Assembly: GCA_964422415.1 (NCBI GenBank)
Contig: CAYRBI010000107.1
Location: forward strand, 1-20,346
Reading direction: 5' to 3'
DNA from: OLB16 sp964422415
GTDB lineage: Bacteria; Hinthialibacterota; Hinthialibacteria; OLB16
DNA: 20,346 bases
Every line of letters begins with the position of its first letter. Within the stretch, counting starts at the first letter, position 1. The notes below the pieces were generated by a model. The model did not search any database, was not told the DNA's origin, and saw only the letters and a list, made by a program, of their open reading frames with translations. Shown in pieces: positions 8,089 through 14,700 of this stretch. The position numbers were made by a program, and so were the translations under genes.

Positions 8089-8616
8089 TTACGCCGCCGC
8101 GCTTTCTAGCTTTTCGCAATACGACTTAAACAGCCCGGCCAGCTTGGTCGAGACACCATTCACGCAACCCAGAATGTTCTGAGCGGGCGCATTGATGGAG
8201 CCCAGCATCCTCGCCAGGAGTTCATCCCGTGATGGGATCTTGGAGAGCGCATCCACCTGCGCGCCATTCAATACTTGATTCTCAAGAATGCCTGCCTTGG
8301 GCTGGAGGAACGGATGGTCCTTGGCGAACTTCATGAGCACCTTGGGACCAGTGACCCCCTCGCCACAATCCACCGTAACCGAGGTGGTCCCCACCAGATA
8401 GGGCTTAGCCTTGGCCTGCAATTCTTCCGGCAAAGCCAGCAGAATCAGTGTGTTCTTGGCCACCACATAATCCAATTTGGCGTTGTAGCATTCCCGCCGG
8501 AGAGCATTGACCTCTTTCACGGAAAGCCCCTTGTACTCACTGAATGTCAGGGACTTCGCTTTCGAGAATCTCTCGGTGAGATCCTTCAGGATTTCGGCCT
8601 TTCCTGTACGATCCAA
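8089..8616 (-). CDS. rplJ: 50S ribosomal protein L10
   Basis: A 175-residue L10 that anchors L7/L12 dimers to 23S rRNA. Recognisable segments are SFSEYKGLSVKEVNALRRE-like N-terminal sequence (residues about 24-42), VAKNTL, a FAKDHP segment and the C-terminal helix NGVSTKLAGLFKSYCEKLE that binds L7/L12. The start is TTG, supported by AGGAGG (8625-8630) eight bases upstream and by the alignment of DRTGKAEILKDLTERFSKA with normal L10 N-termini; no ATG fits. A weak start codon in the stalk operon may matter for L10:L12 stoichiometry. The 5' region carries a candidate regulatory hairpin. Confidence 0.97.
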   Translation of the reverse strand: MDRTGKAEILKDLTERFSKAKSLTFSEYKGLSVKEVNALRRECYNAKLDYVVAKNTLILLALPEELQAKAKPYLVGTTSVTVDCGEGVTGPKVLMKFAKDHPFLQPKAGILENQVLNGAQVDALSKIPSRDELLARMLGSINAPAQNILGCVNGVSTKLAGLFKSYCEKLESAAA

Positions 8617-8624
8617 TCAACTCA

Positions 8625-8630
8625 CCTCCT
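8625..8630 (-). promoter_or_regulatory. Shine-Dalgarno that fixes the rplJ TTG start
   Basis: AGGAGG on the minus strand, eight bases before TTG at 8616. This near-ideal site decides the start for L10 in the absence of any upstream in-frame ATG. Confidence 0.85.
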
Positions 8631-8653
8631 CTCAATAGTGATTGTTCTTTAAA

Positions 8654-8695
8654 GGGAGCCGCGAGTAATCCACGTCCTATCGCGGAGTGTCTCCC
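8654..8695 (-). promoter_or_regulatory. Candidate L10-leader-like hairpin upstream of rplJ
   Basis: On the minus-strand RNA an outer GGGAG/CUCCC helix (8695-8691 with 8658-8654) and an inner CCGCG/CGCGG helix (8685-8681 with 8663-8659) flank a five-nucleotide one-sided bulge, ACACU (8690-8686), closed by a 17-nt loop. A one-sided bulge between two helices is the general plan of the kink-turn in L10 mRNA leaders, where L10/L12 binds to repress rplJL. The position, 38 bases before the start codon, also fits. Sequence match to the known leader motif was not tested, so this is an inference from structure and place. Confidence 0.4.
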
Positions 8696-8801
8696 CCCCA
8701 CCCTACCCTCCCCCGCCAGGGGGGAGAGAAACAAAAGGCCTCTCTACGGAAGATGACCTTATTCCCTCCCCCCTGGCGGGGGAGGGTAGGGTGGGGGGGA
8801 G
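8691..8801. repeat. Perfect 36-bp-arm palindromic repeat upstream of rplJ
   Basis: Arms 8691-8726 and 8766-8801 are exact inverse complements across 36 positions, around a 39-nt spacer. Each arm also contains its own small hairpin (CCCCCGCCAGGGGGG). Arms of this C-run/G-run type, with a CCGCCAGG or CCTGGCGG centre, resemble a palindromic intergenic repeat seen in many bacterial genomes. It lies within the untranslated region between the rplA terminator and rplJ and so would be transcribed with, or sit at the promoter of, rplJL. Confidence 0.85.
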
Positions 8802-8849
8802 GTCATTCCACCGGGGCGCATGACACTCTCACTCCCATTTACCACCAAC

Positions 8850-8877
8850 AAAAAAAGCCCACTCCGCCGAGTGGGCT
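8850..8877 (-). terminator. Intrinsic terminator between rplA and rplJ
   Basis: A 9-bp perfect stem (8856-8864 with 8869-8877) with a 4-nt loop. On the minus strand it is followed by an uninterrupted run of seven T residues (8856-8850), a classic rho-independent terminator downstream of rplA. Four T residues follow on the plus strand as well. It separates the rpmG-to-rplA transcript from rplJL, either fully or as an attenuator, implying separate promotion of rplJL. Confidence 0.85.
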
Positions 8878-9013
8878 TTTGATAACAGATAAGTGCTGGA
8901 GAACATATGCTCCAAGCAACCCTGCAATCTTGTAGCCCGGTCTCGGCGGGAGTTCGATGGATTAAGCCCGAAGGCTCCTGCTGTCTATGACCGAAAACGA
9001 CTGTATACCAGTA
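8878..9013 (-). other. Untranslated stretch between rplA and its terminator
   Basis: No gene is supported in these 136 bases. The only structure of note is a short hairpin on the minus strand at 8965-8976, AGCC-UUCG-GGCU, capped by a UUCG tetraloop. No tRNA or small RNA could be fitted here. Confidence 0.4.
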
Positions 9014-9715
9014 CTACGACGCGGTCCGGATCTCCGCGGGATCCACGCGGACACTGGGGCCCATCGTGGTCGCGAGGTAGACGGCCTTGATATAGGCTCC
9101 CTTGGCTGAGGCGGGACGCGCGCGATTCAGCGCATCAGCTACCGCCCGGATGTTATCGTGCAGGTTCGGAACACTAAAGGAGACCTTGCCAACCGGGGTG
9201 TGGATCACACCACCCTTATCGACACGATACTCGATACGCCCCGCCTTGAAGTCCTTGACGGCCTGAGCGACATTGGGAGTCACTGTACCGGTCTTGGGAT
9301 TGGGCATGAGGCCACGTGGCCCGAGAACCTTGCCGAGCTTACCCACTTCACGCATCACATTCGGAGTGGCGATGGCGACATCGAAATCAGTCCAACCCTC
9401 GCCCGTGATCTTCTTTACCAAATCATCCAGACCGACATAGTCAGCCCCGGCATCCTGGGCCGCCTTGACATGATCGCCATCCGCGAAAACCACCACGCGG
9501 ACAACCTTGCCCGTACCATGTGGCAGCGAAACCGTGCCACGCACCTGCTGATCGGCGTGACGTGGATCCACGCCCAGGTTTACCGTGAATTCGACAGTGG
9601 CGTCGAATTTCGCGGGCGAGGTTTCCTTGGCGAGAGAAATAGCGTCATTCAAGGTGTACAGCTTGGTACGGTCCACCTTACCGAGCGCGGCTTTAAACTT
9701 CTTACCGTGTTTCAC
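9014..9715 (-). CDS. rplA: 50S ribosomal protein L1
   Basis: A 233-residue L1, the mobile stalk protein near the ribosomal E site. Family signatures are VNLGVDPRHADQQVRGTVSLP (residues about 45-65), GADYVG, the FDVAIATPNVM segment, the RGLMPNPKTGTVT loop and GRIEYRVDKGGVIHTPVGKVSF. Length is normal. GGAGG lies about ten bases before the ATG. It follows rplK by 55 bp; that gap contains a small bulged hairpin (9743-9772) that overlaps the rplK stop and could be an L1 mRNA site, but I cannot show this. In other bacteria L1 represses the rplKA mRNA. Confidence 0.98.
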   Translation of the reverse strand: MKHGKKFKAALGKVDRTKLYTLNDAISLAKETSPAKFDATVEFTVNLGVDPRHADQQVRGTVSLPHGTGKVVRVVVFADGDHVKAAQDAGADYVGLDDLVKKITGEGWTDFDVAIATPNVMREVGKLGKVLGPRGLMPNPKTGTVTPNVAQAVKDFKAGRIEYRVDKGGVIHTPVGKVSFSVPNLHDNIRAVADALNRARPASAKGAYIKAVYLATTMGPSVRVDPAEIRTAS

Positions 9716-9770
9716 TCTCTCCCTCCTTGATTATGATTTACAAACACTCTCCGCCAAGCGGAAAGGGGTG

Positions 9771-10217
9771 TTATCCTTCGATGACCTCGAGGCCCATGCT
9801 CCGGGCGGTACCCGCGATCATTTTCGTAGCGGCCTCGAGATCCATGGCGTTAAGATCGGGCATCTTCAACTTGGCGATCTCCTGTACCTGAGTCCTTGTC
9901 ACCTTGCCGACCTTATCGCGTTGTGGAACCGCCGAGCCCTTGGGGATCTTGGAGGCTTCCTTGAGCAGGTATGGAGCGGGCGGGGTCTTGGTGACAAAGG
10001 TCATCGTCCTGTCGCCATAGACCGTGATTTCGACGGGGATAATCACCCCCGGCTGATCCTTGGTACGGTCGTTGAACTGCTTGCAGAACTCCATGATATT
10101 GACGCCATGCTGGCCGAGAGCCGGCCCCACGGGTGGGGCGGGTGTGGCCTTTCCGCCGACGCACTGGAGTTTGACAATCGCAACTACTTCTTTTCCTTTT
10201 TTCGGTTTCGGGGGCAT
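9771..10217 (-). CDS. rplK: 50S ribosomal protein L11
   Basis: A 148-residue L11, part of the GTPase-associated centre where it binds 23S rRNA with thiostrepton-sensitive geometry. The N-terminal domain shows VKLQCVGGKATPAPPVGPALG and NIMEFCKQFNDRT; the C-terminal RNA-binding domain shows TKTPPAPYLLKEA, GSAVP and a RSMGLEV end. It starts 30 bp after nusG, with AGGAGA upstream. The order nusG-rplK-rplA is standard for bacteria. Confidence 0.98.
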   Translation of the reverse strand: MPPKPKKGKEVVAIVKLQCVGGKATPAPPVGPALGQHGVNIMEFCKQFNDRTKDQPGVIIPVEITVYGDRTMTFVTKTPPAPYLLKEASKIPKGSAVPQRDKVGKVTRTQVQEIAKLKMPDLNAMDLEAATKMIAGTARSMGLEVIEG

Positions 10218-10247
10218 CTTTCTTCTCCTGCAATCCTCTCGAAGGAA

Positions 10248-10787
10248 CTAAGCGGTGGTCTTCTCGACCTGGAGGAAATCCAGTTCGACAGGCGTCGCAC
10301 GTCCTAACATTTCGATCATCACGGTGAGGCGTCCCCTTTCGGGGTTGATCTGGGCGACGGTTCCAGCAAAGTTCAGGAATGGGCCATCCACAACCTTAAC
10401 CCGGTCGCCTTTCTCGAAACTGATCTTGGGACGCGGCGCCTCGCCGGTTTGTTCCATCATCCCAAGGATGTTAGCGATTTCCGCCTCGGTGAGCGCGGTA
10501 GGGGTCTTCCCAGGGCCGACAAAACCGGAAACGCCCGGCGTGTCCTTAACCAGAGCCCATGTGTCATCATTCAGTTCCATCTCCACAAGGACATAGCCGG
10601 GCATGATCTTGCGGGTGGCGACGCGCTTTTTGCCATCCTTGATCTCGGCCACTTCCTCGGTCGGGATGATGATCTGCTTGAAGAACTCCTCCATCTTCTG
10701 CTTACGAATCGCGTTTTCGACAGACTCCTTCACGCGGTTCTCGAAGCTGGCGTAAGTATGGACGGCGTACCACTTATAATCGCTCAT
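10248..10787 (-). CDS. nusG: Transcription termination/antitermination factor NusG
   Basis: A 179-residue NusG, which binds the RNA polymerase clamp and links it to Rho or to ribosomal S10. The NGN domain (residues about 3-115) shows KWYAVHTYASFENRVKE, IPTEEV, the GYVLVEMELND strand and GVSGFVGPGKTPTALTEAE. The KOW domain (about 125-175) shows FEKGDRVKVVDGPFLNFAG and ends VELDFLQVEK. Length is that of a minimal two-domain NusG, without the extra insert found in some lineages. It lies 20 bp after secE, the conserved neighbour. Confidence 0.98.
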   Translation of the reverse strand: MSDYKWYAVHTYASFENRVKESVENAIRKQKMEEFFKQIIIPTEEVAEIKDGKKRVATRKIMPGYVLVEMELNDDTWALVKDTPGVSGFVGPGKTPTALTEAEIANILGMMEQTGEAPRPKISFEKGDRVKVVDGPFLNFAGTVAQINPERGRLTVMIEMLGRATPVELDFLQVEKTTA

Positions 10788-10807
10788 GGATGCTCGCTTT
10801 GATTGTC

Positions 10808-11053
10808 TTAGGTCAAACGCTTCATCTGGTGGTAAATGGCTGTCACCAAGGCTTGAGCGCCGCCCATGTAAATCGACATGACCACCATGACAATCAGGGT
10901 GACCAGGGTTGAGTTTTTCACTTCCTCACGGCTGGGCCATGTCACTTTTTGAAGCTCCGCCAAGACCGAAATGAGAAACTGTCCAAAGCGGGACTCACGG
11001 ATGACTTTCGACTTCTTCAAGTTATCAATACAACGCTGCAGAAACTGTTCCAT
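10808..11053 (-). CDS. secE: Preprotein translocase subunit SecE
   Basis: An 81-residue single-span SecE, the clamp of the SecYEG channel. It has the conserved amphipathic segment LAELQKVTWPSREEV (residues about 31-45) followed by one membrane helix (about 49-70, LVTLIVMVVMSIYMGGAQALV). Length and topology match one-helix bacterial SecE rather than the three-helix E. coli form. A purine-rich AGAAGG precedes the ATG. It lies between tRNA-Trp and nusG. Confidence 0.95.
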   Translation of the reverse strand: MEQFLQRCIDNLKKSKVIRESRFGQFLISVLAELQKVTWPSREEVKNSTLVTLIVMVVMSIYMGGAQALVTAIYHQMKRLT

Positions 11054-11083
11054 TGAACCTTCTACCTGTCCTTCATTAAGGAA

Positions 11084-11160
11084 TGGCAGGCCAGGAGGGA
11101 TTTGAACCCCCGACCCCCGCGTTTGGAGCGCGGTGCTCTACCAGGCTAAGCTACTGGCCT
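11084..11160 (-). tRNA. trnW: tRNA-Trp (CCA anticodon)
   Basis: A complete 77-nt cloverleaf on the minus strand. The 7-bp acceptor AGGCCAG (11160-11154) pairs with CTGGCCT (11094-11088), followed by discriminator G and an encoded CCA (11086-11084). The D arm contains AGCTTAGCCTGGTAGAGC. The anticodon stem CCGCG/CGCGG holds the loop CTCCAAA with anticodon CCA at 11126-11124. The T arm contains GGTTCAAATCC. It is located between rpmG and secE, as the secE-proximal tRNA-Trp is in several bacterial phyla, and is probably processed from the operon transcript. Confidence 0.97.
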
Positions 11161-11182
11161 ACAGGGTTTGCGGAACCAACCC

Positions 11183-11335
11183 TTATCGGGTCTCACGATG
11201 AGCAAGATGTTTCTTGCATCGTGGGCAAAACTTGCGAACTTCCACCCGGCCGGGATGAACTCGCTTGTTCTTGGTGACCGTGTAGTTGCGGCTCTTACAC
11301 TCGCTACACGCCAGGATGATGGTCTCCCTTGGCAT
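11183..11335 (-). CDS. rpmG: 50S ribosomal protein L33
   Basis: A 50-residue L33 with four zinc-ribbon cysteines, C10/C13 (ACSEC) and C37/C40 (FCPRC), so the zinc-binding form. The PRETIILACSECKSRNYTVTKN N-terminus and RVEVRKFCPRCKKHL C-terminus are typical. The ATG at 11335 is the family start, with GAAGGA just upstream; an open frame extends 18 codons further but those residues do not belong to L33. It is the first gene of the operon, about 110 nt after the predicted transcription start. In many bacteria tuf precedes it, but not here. Confidence 0.95.
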   Translation of the reverse strand: MPRETIILACSECKSRNYTVTKNKRVHPGRVEVRKFCPRCKKHLAHRETR

Positions 11336-11452
11336 ATCCTTCGTTCCATTTCCTCTACCGATGGCTCCACCCGAGCGTGGTTGAAACACACTTCATCCCG
11401 CTCTTGCCATGCGGCAGTAGCTATGGGGAACCGCTTCATCCTAACCTTTCAA

Positions 11453-11481
11453 GATATAGAAGAGGAGTGCAGTCATGTCAA
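11453..11481 (-). promoter_or_regulatory. Sigma70-type promoter of the rpmG-trnW-secE-nusG-rplKA operon
   Basis: On the minus strand a perfect -35 TTGACA (11481-11476) is separated by exactly 17 bp from the -10 TATATC (11458-11453). Transcription would begin near 11446, giving about 110 nt of leader before rpmG. Its strength fits a ribosomal-protein operon. Being immediately upstream of rpmG, it also shows that the operon does not depend on a tuf transcript. Confidence 0.75.
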
Positions 11482-11726
11482 GGTGTTGGGCTGACCCAGT
11501 GAAAATGTGGTACACCATCAGTATTCTCCCTTCGTTTGGCTCCTGATTGGCCTTGAAGACTCTGCTCTCTGACAGCCGGGATGGCATTCACCTTCCGCCC
11601 CGCGCTGTTCCCATGGCCATTCTGTAGTAATATCCGGATCCACATCCGCGCATAGTCATCTGGGCTGATCACTGGCATAGATCCGGAACAAGAGTTCCGC
11701 ACTTTACCACCAAGGAGTCTGATGAT
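11482..11726. other. Intergenic region between divergent rpmG operon and the giant secreted-protein gene
   Basis: No gene is supported here. The minus-strand open frame through it has no recognisable domain and no plausible ribosome site. Two details bear on the downstream gene: a perfect 6-bp hairpin CGGAAC-AAGA-GTTCCG at 11684-11699, and AAGGAG at 11712-11717, nine bases before the ATG at 11727. No convincing promoter was found for that gene. Confidence 0.5.
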
Positions 11727-14700
11727 ATGCCGCGCCGATTTTCGAGTAGCCAATCCTGGAGGTTTCCTCTCCTAACTTTGGCTTGTGTCCTGGCCAGCAG
11801 CCCCACACCCGTCTATGCCGCCTGGGATCTGTATCCAGTCATGACTGCTACCAGCCCCTTGGATGGGGTACTCGATATGAGTTTCATCAATGCCACGGAG
11901 GGTTGGGCAATCACGGGTTCCACCACCCTCAAGGTTCATCACACCACCGATGGGGGCAAGACCTGGAACGAACTGTATACAGATCCCGATAGCAGTATCA
12001 TGTGGATTCCCCGCTCGCGTCTCCAATTTGTCAATTCCACGGAGGGTTGGCTGGTGCCTAACGCGACCTGGGGAGCGGGGAAGTTGCTCCATTCCACTGA
12101 TGGCGGGGTGACCTGGGGGGAGGTGACTCATCCTTACCAATCGGCCTTCGGGGAGGTCAACACAGTCTACTTCACCAGTCCCAAGACCGGGTGGATCGCG
12201 GGGAAAGATACCGCGCTGGCGGGGATGATCGCGGCTACCACCGATGGTGGATCCACCTGGGTAGTGAGAGAGACCCCTTTCCAATTCCAGTCCCGGCGTC
12301 TCTTCTTCTTGGATGATCAGCATGGCTGGGTGGTGGGCCCCGGGGGTTCCATCCTTCTGACAATAGATGGCGGCCTGACCTGGAAGACCGGCTTGGCGGA
12401 GAGCATGTCCGATCTGTGGGGAGTGCGCTTCATAGATCCTCTACATGGCTGGGCGGTGGGGACGGGAGGGGCGATCTTGTACAGCCAGGATGGCGGGGCG
12501 CGTTGGTATGTGCAGGCCAGCGGGGTGAACTGGGATCTTTATGATGTCGCGGTGATCAGCGCCAACGAAGCTCTAGCCGCGGGTGGGTTGGAATCTTTTA
12601 CTGCGGGAGGAGTATTACTGACACGTAATGGAGGGGCCACCTGGCGCCAGGAAAACCTCTCCTCGCAACCCGCGCTCAATGCGGTGGCTCGGGCCGGGGA
12701 TGATCTCTGGGCCGGGGGCGCCTCCCCCTGGACCGGTACATCTTTTTTCGCGCACCTGTTCCACCGCAAGGTTGATAGTGGGCAGTACCCCATAATCCTG
12801 GCGGACACACTGCCCGGGGGGACAGTGGGAATCCCCTATGAATACCAGTTCAGTGTCCGGGATGGGGCCACCCCTTACAATTGGACCTTTGCTGGAACCG
12901 CGCCGGGCTGGCTCTCGCTGGACAGTCAGATGGGTGCTTTGACAGGTACCCCTCCCGCCTCTGGGGAGGTTTCCATCCAGGTTCAGGTGACTGACTCCTC
13001 CGGAAAGACCGATGAACGCAGCCTGTCATTCCAGGTAATCTCCGGACGGCTGTCACTCCAGGCCAGCGAGTTGCCCCCGGCCGTCCACCGCAAGACATTC
13101 CGTAGCCCCCTGGAGGTCAGTGGCGGACACACTCCCTATCAGTGGAAACTGAGTGGGAGTTTTCCATCTGGGCTTTCAGTCGATGCACAGTATTGTCTGG
13201 TAGGAACCCCTTTCGAGACCGGTTCTTTCGATTTCACGATCGAGGTCATCGACAGCGGTTCCCTGCCCCAGCGCTCCAGCGCCTCTTTCCATCTGGATGT
13301 AGCCTCACTCAGCGAGGGCGGATGGGAGATTCAACACGCCAACAACCGCATCACCGGGGTGCACTTCTTCGATGAAAACCATGGTGTCGCCATCGGTTGG
13401 AGCGGGCTGCAATATGAAACCTGGGATGGAGGCCAAACCTGGAGCCATAAAGCCCTCGGAGCGGCGGCCTGGGACTTCGACTGGATTGGGGATGAAGGCT
13501 GGATGCTCTCCAGCCTGGGACTCGGCCACACTACGGACCAGGGACAACACTGGGTATTCGATACCTCGCTTCCGATTAACGGCGATGAAATCCACTTCCG
13601 TGACTCTCTGCATGGGTGGGTGTGTGGTGGGGGGATTGCCTACACCGAGGATGGCGGAACCACCTGGCAGGTGGCCGAGGCCCCGAGCGGGTACTACTTT
13701 GGGCTCGATTTTGCCGATCCGCTGAATGGGTTCGCGGGCGGTAACAACTTCGTGTTCGCCAGCAGCAGTGATGGCGGACATACCTGGCAGACCGCCACTC
13801 TGCCAGCCTACACCGGTACAACGCTCAAGGCCAACCTAACAAAACAACCTGGCCTCACATCCATCGACAAAACCACCAATGTCCCACAGATCAAGGAGGT
13901 GTACTTCAAGAATGCCCTGGAGGGCTGGATCGGCACAAATATCCACGAGGACTACGCCATGCTGCTCTACCACACCTCCAATGGGGGGCAGACCTGGACT
14001 AAACGGCATGTGGGCGGAAAGGGGACCATCGACCAGTTCCAATTCCTGCCCGATGGGCTGAATGGCTGGATGGCGGGGCTGTTCTCAGGCAGTTTCTACC
14101 GTACGGTGGATGGAGGGTTGAATTGGAATTCCATCAGTCTTGGTTCCAGTACCCATGTCATGGGCTTCCATTTCCTGGATGAGAACACAGGTTGGGCGCT
14201 CCCGAATGTGGTAGGTCTCTATGACGAAGAGGGTGTGATCGAGGATCTGGAGGGATCGATCTGGAAGACCACCGATGGAGCCAAGAACTTCCATCTTCAA
14301 TACGGTTGGCCAATGGAGAGGTACGATATGGGGGTGGATTACGGTGAGTTGTACAACTCACCCGGCCCGGAGTTTCAAGATATGTCCTTTGTCGATCCCA
14401 CCCATGGTTGGGCGCTGGCGAGGCATACCTTTGCCAGTTCCAATCTGCCCGCCAGGGTATTTTATACGGACAACGGCGGGGCTGACTGGCGGATCATTTC
14501 GATTCTCGATTATGGAATCGAGCATCTGTGTTTCGCCAATCAACTGCATGGATTCGCCCTGTACCCAGACCGGAGCGTGCCAGTCTTCGAGACAGTGGAT
14601 GGAGGCAAGACCTGGGCTATGCGCCGGGATATCCTCGAACTGGCCAATTCGGATTTTGACGCTAGTTGGGGCGATATCACCTTCGCTGATGATCAGTACG

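Noticed and set aside
8691..8801. CRISPR array or phage attachment site at the palindrome
   Set aside because: Only two inverted arms, no direct repeats with regular spacers, and no integrase or cas gene in the window.
9585..10307. 240-codon plus-strand open frame across rplA, rplK and nusG
   Set aside because: It runs antisense to three certain genes and has no recognisable domain.
11478..11753. Minus-strand 91-codon open frame upstream of rpmG as a gene or transposase remnant
   Set aside because: No recognisable domain, overlaps both the rpmG promoter and the start of the giant gene, and I cannot match it to any transposase with certainty.
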